This document shows positions 46,444 to 56,498 of a stretch of 64,000 nt of DNA, piece by piece. The position numbers were made by a program, and so were the translations under genes. How positions within the stretch are numbered: the stretch's first letter is position 1; each line of letters begins with the position of its first letter. The stretch is taken from contig LLEY01000024.1 in the NCBI GenBank assembly GCA_001414485.1, forward strand, positions 372,001 through 436,000, written 5' to 3'. Below the pieces are notes generated by a model that was given only the letters and a program-made list of their open reading frames with translations, searched no databases and was not told the origin of the DNA. Source of the DNA: Calycina herbarum (taxonomy: Eukaryota; Ascomycota; Leotiomycetes; Helotiales; Pezizellaceae).

Positions 46444-46790
46444 TGTCACAGTTTGCCTGCGCAGTGTTCGTAGAGCTTCAGAGTTTGTATGTGCGAGGTC
46501 GTGGCTTTGAGTCAACTGGGAGTCATCGGCGCCCAAAATTATTTGGATAGGGACGCTCGGACCGTGTTTTGCCTCCAGCCAATTATCACTCTTCACCGCA
46601 TAAGTGTCAGCCTCGTGAAAATGGAAGTTCCAGTTTTACTATATTGTGTGCGAATCATTTCTGAAAACTACCTAATGAGCTGCTACTAGCATCTAAAGCA
46701 TCTCGTCATATCATAAGAAGCATCGGGGTCAAGGGGTACAAAACATCAGTACCTAGCATTGAGGACTGAGACAAGCAAGTTTACCATACA
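46444..46790. promoter_or_regulatory. PheRS promoter and 3' end of the upstream orphan gene
   Basis: 347 bp between two minus-strand genes. No distinct motif or repeat is seen; it must contain the PheRS promoter and the 3' UTR of the 494-aa gene. Confidence 0.4.
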
Positions 46791-48275
46791 TCATATCGCC
46801 CCTAAGGTACCATCTATTTTCACCCATATATCTTTCGACACTAATGTGCCTTCATGATCGGGCTCTTCTGTGGATTCAGTTCCTAGCAGATGCTGGAGAT
46901 CGAGGAAGGACTGTCGCGTGCTATCAATCAAAGTACTGCCTTCTTCTAGCCTCTCCAATGTTGCCATCTTCGCCAAAGTGGCAGCGGACTCTGATGCATA
47001 AGTCCATCCCCGAGCACGCTTAGAAGAATCGGGTTTCTCATGATTCGAAATTTCATCTCCGAATGATCCTGAAGTCTCCATGCCACGGCGTTGAACAGGT
47101 TTACTGGGAGCCGGATGTGCTTGGAGAAGATGGCTCTCGTCGGCCAGGCGGTCAAGTCCTTGACTGGCTTCCTTCAAAAGCTTTGCCAAACTAATTGTGA
47201 GGTGAGACTTCTGTTGGCTAGTTGATTTTTGCTGGTTCGAAATAGAGACAAGTTCCTCGAAATATGGATGTGTGATATGGCTTGTAAAATTCATCGATTT
47301 GGGTTCCAGTGGTTCAGGTACACCAGTCTCTTCCACAGATCCTCCCAGTTCAATGTCTAGATTGCAGGATGTTGCGTTTACCAGTCCCTGGCGTACTTTC
47401 GCGTATCTAGCATATTGTCTGCTAATCAATGCGAGCTGGGACTTCATAAATTCGCGCTCAGAACCTACGTCGGGCGAGGACGAGTGACAGTCTTCTTCGG
47501 AATCTGGCGAGTCCCCGGCTCGTGCGAGTTCAGTCTCAATCCAGTTAATCAACTCATTTCGTGCCGTTCCGAGAGCTTGCAATTTTGAAGTTTGGATTAC
47601 ACTCGGAGATTTCTGGCCTGCCCTGAACCTGGCGAGAAGCTTCTGCTCTCTTTTCAAAAGCATCTTTGCTCGAAGAACTGATTTCTCAAGCCTGTCCAGC
47701 AATGCACATAAATCACCTCCCTCCGGATTCGAATTGGTCCCTGGCGCTTGTAAAACCTCAGAAGGAACATGAGGGAGGGATTCCACATTCTTTAAAACCT
47801 TTTGGGGATCGAGATGATGAGACATGGCGGCAGGTTTCTTGTTCAACATGTTGATATAGTCTTGACTGATACATAACACATCATGTTTTTGTTGCTGCTT
47901 GACAAGATGTAGAAAATTCGATATGGGGTCTTCGGCGTCTTGTTGATGGAGGACTTTAGTTGCATTTTGCTTGGTTCTGTGCTCACTGCTGATCTGGGCA
48001 TAGTCTTTTCTGGCCTTTACGTTCCCTCGAGCGCAACGGATGTATTCTTTTTGCAACCCCCTGAGACCGTGGGGCGTAGACTCGAGACCGGAAGACGACT
48101 CTATAAGCGACAATGGTTGCGGTAAGGTGCCCGACTCTTGCGGATGAAGATTTGAGTTCAAGTGGCTTGCTAGGATGCGTCGGATTTGCGTGACCTCTTG
48201 TCTCTGTTTGATGTAAGGACCCAGAGACTGTTGAAGGTTTGCCACGGGGTCAGTTAGATTTGAGAATTCCTGCAT
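46791..48275 (-). CDS. orphan coiled-coil-type protein, 494 aa
   Basis: Single-exon frame from the ATG at 48273-48275 (MQEFSNLTDPVANLQQSLGP) to the stop at 46791. It is polar and rich in Ser, Gln, Lys and Leu. Helical, heptad-like stretches occur around residues 185-220 (ALLDRLEKSVLRAKMLLKRE) and 325-375 (SISNQQKSTSQQKSHLTISL). There is no membrane segment, signal peptide or catalytic motif, and I do not recognise the family. It is divergently transcribed from BRR2 with 396 bp between starts, a shared promoter region that may coordinate expression. The long uninterrupted frame and normal codon use support a real gene. A structural or complex-subunit role is a guess. Confidence 0.8.
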   Translation of the reverse strand: MQEFSNLTDPVANLQQSLGPYIKQRQEVTQIRRILASHLNSNLHPQESGTLPQPLSLIESSSGLESTPHGLRGLQKEYIRCARGNVKARKDYAQISSEHRTKQNATKVLHQQDAEDPISNFLHLVKQQQKHDVLCISQDYINMLNKKPAAMSHHLDPQKVLKNVESLPHVPSEVLQAPGTNSNPEGGDLCALLDRLEKSVLRAKMLLKREQKLLARFRAGQKSPSVIQTSKLQALGTARNELINWIETELARAGDSPDSEEDCHSSSPDVGSEREFMKSQLALISRQYARYAKVRQGLVNATSCNLDIELGGSVEETGVPEPLEPKSMNFTSHITHPYFEELVSISNQQKSTSQQKSHLTISLAKLLKEASQGLDRLADESHLLQAHPAPSKPVQRRGMETSGSFGDEISNHEKPDSSKRARGWTYASESAATLAKMATLERLEEGSTLIDSTRQSFLDLQHLLGTESTEEPDHEGTLVSKDIWVKIDGTLGAI

Positions 48276-48671
48276 GGCGTGATGTTGTTAACAGAAAATT
48301 TGCTGTCGATGAGATGATGAGTTGATTTTTGTTGATTTTTGTTGACATTTGACGTTGCACGGCAGCCCTGTCAGCCTTGTCTTGTCAAACGAGGGCGGCA
48401 CCAGATTAGCGGCGCGCTTATGTAACGCGTCAACCTTAATTCTAAACCAAAGTTTTTGTTGACCAGGCTGCTTTCTGGTGGAGGTCGTTCACCCTTATTT
48501 CCATTACACTCTACTGAGCTTCCCCCTTTTTTATGGCTAATGAATTTCCAATTTTCCTTTTGATGATAAAGTTGGGTTTCCCCGCTGTCTCAGAGTACCC
48601 CCAAGTATCCTGAGCACCAATATCATCTCCCTCGACCACATCCTACAACATAAAACCCATATTCCGACAAG
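48276..48671. promoter_or_regulatory. bidirectional promoter region of BRR2 and the orphan gene
   Basis: 396 bp between two divergent start codons. It contains a direct repeat TTGATTTTTGTTGA (48323-48345), a GC-rich patch (GCGGCGCGCTT), a pyrimidine-rich tract at about 48515-48535, and no gene. Confidence 0.5.
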
Positions 48672-51600
48672 ATGACGGACAAGGACCAACAGCGCAATGT
48701 CTCGCAATACAAGTACTCCGAAATGTCCAACCTGGTCCTCCAGGCGGACCGACGATTCGTTACTCGGCGCAATGATGAAGTTACTGGGGACCCCGAATCA
48801 CTCGCTGGACGGCTGAGTATTCGCGATATGGGTTCGAGGAATGCGCGCGACAATGCGCCGAAGCAGAAAAAGAAGGCGACTGGGCTACCGGATGTCGAGA
48901 GAGGAGGACTTCAAGAGGGACAGGACGTACTGGAACGAGAGCAACGGAAACGAAAGCGCGGCGAACCAGCACAGCTTCGAGGCACTGGAATCTTGTCCGC
49001 TGCGGATGCTTTGGTGGAAGGAATTGTGTATCGACCTAGGACATCCGCAACCCGAGCAACCTACGATCTTATTCTCACGACAGTCGCAAACAATCTGGGC
49101 GATGTTTCCCACGAAATCGTCAGAAGCGCTGCGGACGCCGTATTGGAATACCTAAAAGACGATGATATGAAGGATTTTGATAAGAAAAAGGAAGTTGATG
49201 AACTGCTGGGTACATCAATGACACCAAAGCAATTCAACGAGCTTGTGAATCTGGGAAAGAAGATTACCGACTACGAAGCGCAAGATGAGGACGAAGTAAT
49301 GGGCGACGGTGAGAACGGTGAAGATGGCGCAGAAATTGATGATCGTCAGGGTGTCGCTGTTGTTTTTGATGACAATTCGGAAGACGAAGAAGGAGCCGAA
49401 ATGGTGAACGAAATCCGTGACGAGTCATCCGAGGACGAAGGAGATAGTGAAGACCGCCCTGGAGCTGAAGAATCAGCAACTGCTGGTGGCGCAGGAGAAG
49501 ATAGGGGTGAAGAATCGCAAGAGGTACCGGAAGAAGAGGCGATGATTATCGATTCCGGACCTGTTGATAATGAAGCTGGAAAAGAAAAGGAGAAAAACTC
49601 TATTCCCGCTCGCGAGATTGACGCGTACTGGCTGCAGAGACAGATTGGTACAATTTACTCCGATGCACATATTCAACAAGTAAAGACCCAGCAAGCCCTT
49701 CATACTCTTTCTGGCGCTCCTGAGGAGGAAGGGGGAGAAGACAAGCCTTTGCGAGAAATTGAAAATGACCTGGCAGAGCTCTTCGATTATGAACACCACG
49801 AGCTTGTGCATAGACTCATTTCTAACAGAGATAAAGTTGTATGGCTCACAAGACTGGCCCGAGCAGAGGATGCTGAAGCCCGTGGTGTTGTGGAACGAGA
49901 GATCGCATCTGAGGGGCTGCGGTGGATTCTCGAGGAACTGAGAGGTGTTGCTCCTTCAGATAGCTCCAAAAAGAGAAAATTGGAGATTAAAATGGACATT
50001 GATGTGCCGGCTTCGTTTACGAATGGCGCTTCCAAGACAGAAAAAGGCGATGGTGGACTTGTAGGAGGACTACAGCCAAGAAAGCTCATCAATCTTGACA
50101 ACCTGATTTTTGATCAGGGTAACCACTTGATGACAAATCCCAAAGTTCGACTGCCAGAAGGCTCGACCAAGCGAACCTTCAAAGGATACGAAGAGATTCA
50201 CGTACCCGCCCCAAAGAAGCGCAATGAGCCAGGCGATCGTGATATCCCTGTCACGGAGATGCCAGAATGGGCTCAAGTACCATTTAGTTCTGCCACAAAA
50301 CTCAACAAAATACAGTCGAAATGTTTTCCCCAGGCATTCGAAGACGATGGAAATATGCTCATTTGTGCTCCAACAGGTAGTGGAAAGACTAATGTTGGCA
50401 TGTTGACTATCCTTCGCGAAATTGGGAAGAATCGAAATCCCGAGACTGGCGAGATCAACTTAGATGCTTTTAAAATTGTCTACATTGCCCCTCTTAAAGC
50501 TCTTGTCCAAGAACAGGTCGGAAATTTTGGCGGTCGATTGAAGCCATACGGTATTACGGTTTCGGAATTGACTGGTGATCGACAACTCACCAAGCAACAA
50601 ATTGCAGATACACAAATCATTGTCACAACGCCCGAGAAATGGGATGTTATCACGAGAAAGGCGACCGATTTGAGCTATACAAACCTCGTACGACTCATTA
50701 TCATTGATGAAATCCATCTTTTGCATGATGATCGAGGCCCAGTTTTGGAGAGTATCGTTAGCAGAACCATCAGGAAGATGGAACAGACCGGTGATCCCGT
50801 TCGCCTTGTTGGTCTCTCCGCGACCTTACCCAATTATCGAGATGTAGCAAGCTTCCTGAGAGTCGATCCAGTCAAGGGAATGTTTCATTTTGATGGATCA
50901 TTTCGTCCTTGCCCTCTTCGACAGGAATTTGTCGGAATTACCGAAAAGAAAGCTATTAAGCAGCTCAAGACTATGAACGATGTTACCTATACAAAAGTCC
51001 TCGAACATGTTGGAAAAAATCGCAACCAAATGCTTATCTTCGTGCATTCCCGCAAGGAAACATCAAAGACTGCTAGGTACATTCGTGATAAGGCTTTGGA
51101 AATGGAGACGATTGGACAAATTCTCCGAAGTGATGCTGGTAGCAGAGAAGCTTTGAACTCGGAGGCTGAGGCTGTTAATGATAGGGAGCTGAAGGACCTC
51201 CTTCCGTATGGGTTCGGTATCCATCACGCAGGAATGAGCAGGCCAGATCGTACTTCTGTCGAGGATCTCTTCAATGATGGACTTATACAAGTCCTCGTGT
51301 GTACTGCCACCCTCGCCTGGGGTGTCAATTTACCAGCGCACACGGTCATCATCAAAGGTACCCAAGTCTACTCGCCAGAAAAGGGTAGTTGGGTTGAACT
51401 TAGTCCACAAGACGTGCTGCAAATGCTGGGGCGTGCAGGACGACCACAGTACGATACTTATGGAGAAGGTATAATCATCACCACCCAGACAGAGATGCAG
51501 TACTATCTTTCCCTCCTCAATCAACAACTACCAATTGAAAGTCAGTTTGTTAGCAAGTTGGCAGACAATCTCAATGCCGAAATTGTCCTGGGCAATGTCC

Positions 51601-54600
51601 GCAGTCGAGATGAGGGTGTAGAATGGTTAGGCTACACATATCTATTTGTTCGAATGCTGCGATCACCTGGATTGTACAGTGTGGGTGCGGACTACGAAGA
51701 AGACAATTCTCTAGAACAGAAGCGTGTTGACCTGATACACTCTGCTGCGGTAGTACTTGAGAAGTCCAACCTGGTCAAATACGATAAGAAGACTGGCAAA
51801 TTGCAATCGACTGAGCTTGGACGTATCTCCTCGCACTATTACATTACGCACACCTCCATGCTGACCTACAATCACCATATTCAACCTTCGATTACCCCAA
51901 TTGAGCTCTTCCGTGTCTTTGCATTGAGCGATGAATTCAAGTACATTCCTGTTCGTCAAGACGAGAAATTGGAACTCGCTAAGTTACTCGGACGTGTACC
52001 CATTCCTGTCAAAGAAAGCATCGAGGAACCTCATGCCAAAATCAACGTACTTTTACAAGCCTACATTTCGCGCCTCAAACTTGAAGGCTTAGCTTTGATG
52101 GCGGACCTGGTCTATGTCACTCAATCCGCCGGCCGAATTCTGCGAGCCATTTTCGAGATTACTCTCAAGAAGGGCTGGTCTTCTGTAGCCAAGACCGCTT
52201 TGGAGCTTTGCAAGATGGCCGAGAAGCGTATGTGGCCCACGATGAGCCCTCTTCGTCAATTTCAACATTGCCCTCGGGATATTGTGCAGAAGGCAGAGCG
52301 AATTGACGTGCCGTGGACAAACTATTTCGATTTGGATCCACCCAGAATGGGTGAGCTGCTTGGGCTCCCGAAAGCAGGCAAGACTGTTTGCGGTTTCGTG
52401 TCGAAATTTCCGCGATTAGATGTTCAAGCCCAAGTTCAACCAATGACACGATCAATGTTAAGAGTTGAATTGACAATCACTCCAAAATTCGAATGGGACG
52501 ATGACGTGCATGGCACTGCTGAAAGTTTCTGGATAATTGCAGAAGATTGTGACGGCGAAGACATTCTATTCCATGATCAATTTATTCTTCGAAAAGACTT
52601 CGCACAAGCAGAAATGAACGAGCATGTTGTTGAGTTTACTGTTCCTATCACGGAACCAATGCCACCAAACTACTTTGTCTCGGTCATTTCTGATCGATGG
52701 ATGCACTCGGAAACGAAATTACCTGTTTCCTTCCAGAAGCTCATCCTCCCTGAAAAGTTTCCACCTCATACTCCTTTACTGGACTTGCAACCACTTCCGG
52801 TTGCAGCACTGAAGACTGATGATTTCAAGGCTTTGTATCCGGAATGGGAACGCTTCAACAAAATTCAGACTCAGACATTCAACTCTCTATACGCCACAGA
52901 CGACAATGTATTTGTTGGTGCTCCAACAGGAAGTGGCAAGACTGTTTGCGCAGAATTTGCCTTGCTCCATCACTGGACCAAGCAGAATGCTGGCCGTGCT
53001 GTTTACATTGCTCCATTCCAAGAGCTCGTCGATCTTCGATTGCAAGACTGGCAAAAGCGCTTTTCCAAACTCCGAGGTGGTAAGGAGATTGTCAAGTTGA
53101 CTGGCGAAACCACTGCCGACCTTAAGCTTCTTGAGCGAGGCAATCTCATCTTGGCTACTCCTTCTCAATGGGATGTTCTATCCCGCCAATGGCAGCGACG
53201 AAAGAACATTCAAAACGTGGAGTTTTTTATAGCAGACGAGCTTCACATGCTTGGTGGCCAGTCTGGATTCGTCTATGAGATCATTGTTTCTCGAATGCAC
53301 TACATTCGCTCTCAAACGCAGCTACCCCTGAGAATCGTTGGCTTGAGCGTATCTCTTGCCAATGCTCGTGATATTGGCGAATGGATTGATGCCAAAAAGC
53401 ATAACATTTATAACTTCAGCCCACACGTTCGCTCAGTACCACTGGAGTTACACATTCAATCTTTCACCATCCCTCATTTCCCATCACTCATGCTTGCAAT
53501 GGCCAAACCAACATACCTTTCAATACTTCAATTGTCACCAGACAAGCCTGCTCTTGTTTTTGTGCCAAGTAGAAAGCAGGCACGCGCGACCAGTCGGGAC
53601 CTGTTGGCGGCTTGTGTAGCTAGTGACGACGAAGATAGGTTTCTTCACGCCGATGTTGAGCAAATGAAGCCTTTACTGGAGCGGATTCGCGAAGAAGCTC
53701 TGGCGGAAGCGATATCACACGGAATTGGTTATTACCATGAAGCCCTCAGTGCAGGCGATAAGCGGATCGTAAAGCACCTCTACGACAATGGCGCCATCCA
53801 AGTTATGGTTGCTTCTAGGGATGTTTGCTGGGAGTTAGACTGCAATGCACATCTCGTTGTTGTCATGGGCACTCAATACTACGAAGGACGAGAACACAGA
53901 TATGTGGATTACCCTTTGAGTGAGGTGTTGCAAATGTTTGGCAAAGCATCGCGACCTCTCGAGGACAAATTAAGCAGAGGTGTCTTGATGGTTCCAGCAG
54001 TGAAGCGCGAGTACTACAAGAAATTTTTGAATGAAGCTCTGCCGATTGAAAGTCATCTTCAGGTATATCTGCATGATGCTTTTGTTTCAGAGATCAGCAC
54101 CAAGATGATTGAATCTGCGGGCGATGCCATAAACTGGACGACTTTTACATATTTTTACCGACGACTTTTGGCCAACCCCAGCTACTACAGTCTGACAGAT
54201 GTCTCTCATGAAGGTCTCAGCTCTCATCTCTCCGAGCTTGTCGAGACCACCTTGAAAGACCTTGCGGAGTTCAAGATCATCGACTTGGACGAAGAAGACG
54301 ATTCCGTAACGCCTTTGAATGCAGCTATGATAGCCGCTTACTACAACATCTCGTACATTACGATGCAGACTTTCTTGTTGTCTTTAAGTGGACGAACCAA
54401 GCTGAAGGGAATCCTCGAAATCGTTGCTTCGGCGACTGAATTTGAGTCTATTCAGATCAGAAGACATGAGGATAATTTGCTACGAAGAGTATATGATCGT
54501 ATTCCCGTGAAGATGGCACAACCAAGCTACGACTCTCCGCACTTCAAAGCTTTTGTTTTACTGCAAGCACATTTCTCGAGGATGCAGTTACCGATTGATT

Positions 54601-55400
54601 TAGCCAAGGATCAGGAGATTATCTTGACGAAAATTCTAAGCTTACTCAGTGCCACCGTTGATATTCTGTCTTCTGATGGTCATATCAACGCGATGAATGC
54701 CATGGAAATGTCACAAATGGTGGTTCAGGGCATGTGGGACCGCGATAGCCCTCTAAAGCAAATTCCACACTTCACTCCAGAAGTCATTGCGGCTGCAAAC
54801 AAAGCTGGGTATGTCTTCCCTTCTTCAATTGTGTATTTACGTGCTAACAGTTTTCTTTCTCACAGTGTCAATGATATCTTTGAATTTATGGAAGCTATGG
54901 ATCCTTCGGAGAATCCTAACTATAAAGCCCTTGTGAAGAGTCTCGGCTTATCGCAAACTCAACTGGGACAAGCGGCAGCCTTCACGAACAACAAATATCC
55001 AAATATCGAGCTGGACTTTGAGCTCGAGGATCCGGATGATATCACGGCCGGGGCCCCAGCGTACATCAAAATCAAAATTGTGCGTGACGTGGATGAAGAG
55101 GACGAGTCGGCAGATGTGGACACGACGGTACATGCGCCCTTTTACCCGACCAAGAAAATGGAGAACTGGTGGTTAGTCGTTGGAGACGAGAGCTCGAAGA
55201 CCTTGCTCGCGATCAAGCGCATCACCATCGGTCGAAGCTTGAACGTGAGACTCGAGTACACGGTTCCCACGCCTGGCGAGCACGAGCTCAAGTTGTACTT
55301 GATGAGTGACAGCTACGTCGGGGTTGATCAAGATCCCAGCTTTAAAGTGACCGTTGCCGAGGGCATGGATGAGGACGAGGATGAGGAAGAAGACGAATAG
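48672..55400 (+). CDS. BRR2: pre-mRNA-splicing helicase BRR2
   Basis: The U5 snRNP Ski2-like helicase that unwinds U4/U6. Exons 48672-54808 and 54866-55400 give 2223 aa; the 57-nt intron (GTATGT...TTTCTCACAG, branch GCTAAC) is a multiple of three with no in-frame stop. Removing it restores NKAG-VNDIFEFMEAM. After an acidic N-terminal region, cassette 1 has APTGSGKT (about residue 566), DEIH (about 679), LVGLSATLPNYRD and MLGRAGRPQYD, then a Sec63 unit. Cassette 2 has GAPTGSGKT (about 1417) and DELH (about 1522), but LSVSLANARD and FGKASRPL in place of the usual SAT and GRAGR motifs. This fits the known pattern of an active first and a regulatory second cassette. A second Sec63 unit and a very acidic C-terminus (DEDEDEEEDE) complete it. 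Confidence 0.97.
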   Translation: MTDKDQQRNVSQYKYSEMSNLVLQADRRFVTRRNDEVTGDPESLAGRLSIRDMGSRNARDNAPKQKKKATGLPDVERGGLQEGQDVLEREQRKRKRGEPAQLRGTGILSAADALVEGIVYRPRTSATRATYDLILTTVANNLGDVSHEIVRSAADAVLEYLKDDDMKDFDKKKEVDELLGTSMTPKQFNELVNLGKKITDYEAQDEDEVMGDGENGEDGAEIDDRQGVAVVFDDNSEDEEGAEMVNEIRDESSEDEGDSEDRPGAEESATAGGAGEDRGEESQEVPEEEAMIIDSGPVDNEAGKEKEKNSIPAREIDAYWLQRQIGTIYSDAHIQQVKTQQALHTLSGAPEEEGGEDKPLREIENDLAELFDYEHHELVHRLISNRDKVVWLTRLARAEDAEARGVVEREIASEGLRWILEELRGVAPSDSSKKRKLEIKMDIDVPASFTNGASKTEKGDGGLVGGLQPRKLINLDNLIFDQGNHLMTNPKVRLPEGSTKRTFKGYEEIHVPAPKKRNEPGDRDIPVTEMPEWAQVPFSSATKLNKIQSKCFPQAFEDDGNMLICAPTGSGKTNVGMLTILREIGKNRNPETGEINLDAFKIVYIAPLKALVQEQVGNFGGRLKPYGITVSELTGDRQLTKQQIADTQIIVTTPEKWDVITRKATDLSYTNLVRLIIIDEIHLLHDDRGPVLESIVSRTIRKMEQTGDPVRLVGLSATLPNYRDVASFLRVDPVKGMFHFDGSFRPCPLRQEFVGITEKKAIKQLKTMNDVTYTKVLEHVGKNRNQMLIFVHSRKETSKTARYIRDKALEMETIGQILRSDAGSREALNSEAEAVNDRELKDLLPYGFGIHHAGMSRPDRTSVEDLFNDGLIQVLVCTATLAWGVNLPAHTVIIKGTQVYSPEKGSWVELSPQDVLQMLGRAGRPQYDTYGEGIIITTQTEMQYYLSLLNQQLPIESQFVSKLADNLNAEIVLGNVRSRDEGVEWLGYTYLFVRMLRSPGLYSVGADYEEDNSLEQKRVDLIHSAAVVLEKSNLVKYDKKTGKLQSTELGRISSHYYITHTSMLTYNHHIQPSITPIELFRVFALSDEFKYIPVRQDEKLELAKLLGRVPIPVKESIEEPHAKINVLLQAYISRLKLEGLALMADLVYVTQSAGRILRAIFEITLKKGWSSVAKTALELCKMAEKRMWPTMSPLRQFQHCPRDIVQKAERIDVPWTNYFDLDPPRMGELLGLPKAGKTVCGFVSKFPRLDVQAQVQPMTRSMLRVELTITPKFEWDDDVHGTAESFWIIAEDCDGEDILFHDQFILRKDFAQAEMNEHVVEFTVPITEPMPPNYFVSVISDRWMHSETKLPVSFQKLILPEKFPPHTPLLDLQPLPVAALKTDDFKALYPEWERFNKIQTQTFNSLYATDDNVFVGAPTGSGKTVCAEFALLHHWTKQNAGRAVYIAPFQELVDLRLQDWQKRFSKLRGGKEIVKLTGETTADLKLLERGNLILATPSQWDVLSRQWQRRKNIQNVEFFIADELHMLGGQSGFVYEIIVSRMHYIRSQTQLPLRIVGLSVSLANARDIGEWIDAKKHNIYNFSPHVRSVPLELHIQSFTIPHFPSLMLAMAKPTYLSILQLSPDKPALVFVPSRKQARATSRDLLAACVASDDEDRFLHADVEQMKPLLERIREEALAEAISHGIGYYHEALSAGDKRIVKHLYDNGAIQVMVASRDVCWELDCNAHLVVVMGTQYYEGREHRYVDYPLSEVLQMFGKASRPLEDKLSRGVLMVPAVKREYYKKFLNEALPIESHLQVYLHDAFVSEISTKMIESAGDAINWTTFTYFYRRLLANPSYYSLTDVSHEGLSSHLSELVETTLKDLAEFKIIDLDEEDDSVTPLNAAMIAAYYNISYITMQTFLLSLSGRTKLKGILEIVASATEFESIQIRRHEDNLLRRVYDRIPVKMAQPSYDSPHFKAFVLLQAHFSRMQLPIDLAKDQEIILTKILSLLSATVDILSSDGHINAMNAMEMSQMVVQGMWDRDSPLKQIPHFTPEVIAAANKAGYVFPSSIVYLRANSFLSHSVNDIFEFMEAMDPSENPNYKALVKSLGLSQTQLGQAAAFTNNKYPNIELDFELEDPDDITAGAPAYIKIKIVRDVDEEDESADVDTTVHAPFYPTKKMENWWLVVGDESSKTLLAIKRITIGRSLNVRLEYTVPTPGEHELKLYLMSDSYVGVDQDPSFKVTVAEGMDEDEDEEEDE

Positions 55401-56498
55401 TGAGATCTTATTACCAGCTGCCACTTGTCAGCTACTCAAAAAAGACTCTGTTGTATACTAGATCGGAATGAAGGAAATGTTAGATGGACCAAACGCAGTT
55501 GCCTTCCGTTTTCGATTTGTTCAGATGTTGCCAGGATGTCGCATTCCATTGGATTCTTTTTGCTTGGCTCTCAGTGATTGTGTTGCGGTGGCACGGCCAG
55601 GCGCAGATCCCATTTCTGATTCGTGATTCGTTGGCAAGAGCCCTAGAGGAGTTGGTCAGTCGGCCTCGCTCAACTCTCACCTCAGCCAGGCTGTCGATGG
55701 AAAAAGCGGCACTGGAGAATTGAGCGAGTGCGATGATGACTTTTCCCAGGTATTTCATTCTTTTATTTTTGCCAGTCTTTTCCACGCAGTATTTAATTTC
55801 TTTGGTCTTTGGTCTTTGAAAGGTCTTGATTCTGAGGGTATCATGGTGATATCCTAGGTTATCTAGTCACCATCGGCTGGTCCGCAGGAATTCGTACCTC
55901 TATTCCCTCAATTGTTACAACAGCCTCGGAAAATCAAATCGATTATCCTAAAAGGGTCGAATAATGGGATTTAAGCTACCTTTATTATTCCGGAAGAGTT
56001 GGAACAATTGTGGAAGGGAAAGTGCTTTGTTGCTGGTAGGGGATACCACGCCGCTTTTCTTTCTTTTGCTCTCAGCCCTGTGAGCCCTGAGTTGGTAGTT
56101 TGAGAACTAGAACAGAGGATACTAGATCTTGACAATACCAAGTTGGTATTTGATTTTATTTTATTCCATTGTTATTTGGTTTCGATTATCATTCACCCTT
56201 GCTTTGTTGGACTTTTGCCGATGCCTGCCTTGAATTTTGGTCATCTTTTGAACTTAAACACGTGACAAGGTTGGGTTTTAAGCTTCCTTCTCTTGAGTGT
56301 GGAGGTCCACAGACTGAACGCTGCCCTTCTTTTTTCCTCCTCATCCCATAACAACTCAACCATCACACAACCATCGAAATCCTCCTCGCATCAGTAGCAC
56401 CACTGATTGCCATCGCAAAACCCCCTTGCGACGCGTTCGTCACAATCGCAAGTTCACTTTTGTCACTGCACGACCTCGCGATTGTATCCAGCAGCAAC
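55401..56498. other. intergenic region, nothing recognised
   Basis: About 1.1 kb between the BRR2 stop and the PWWP gene start. No gene or repeat is supported; it contains the BRR2 3' UTR and the downstream gene's promoter and 5' leader. Confidence 0.4.

Noticed and set aside
55480..55785. 101-aa minus-strand frame after BRR2
   Set aside because: An equally good 79-aa plus-strand frame overlaps it; neither has conserved features.
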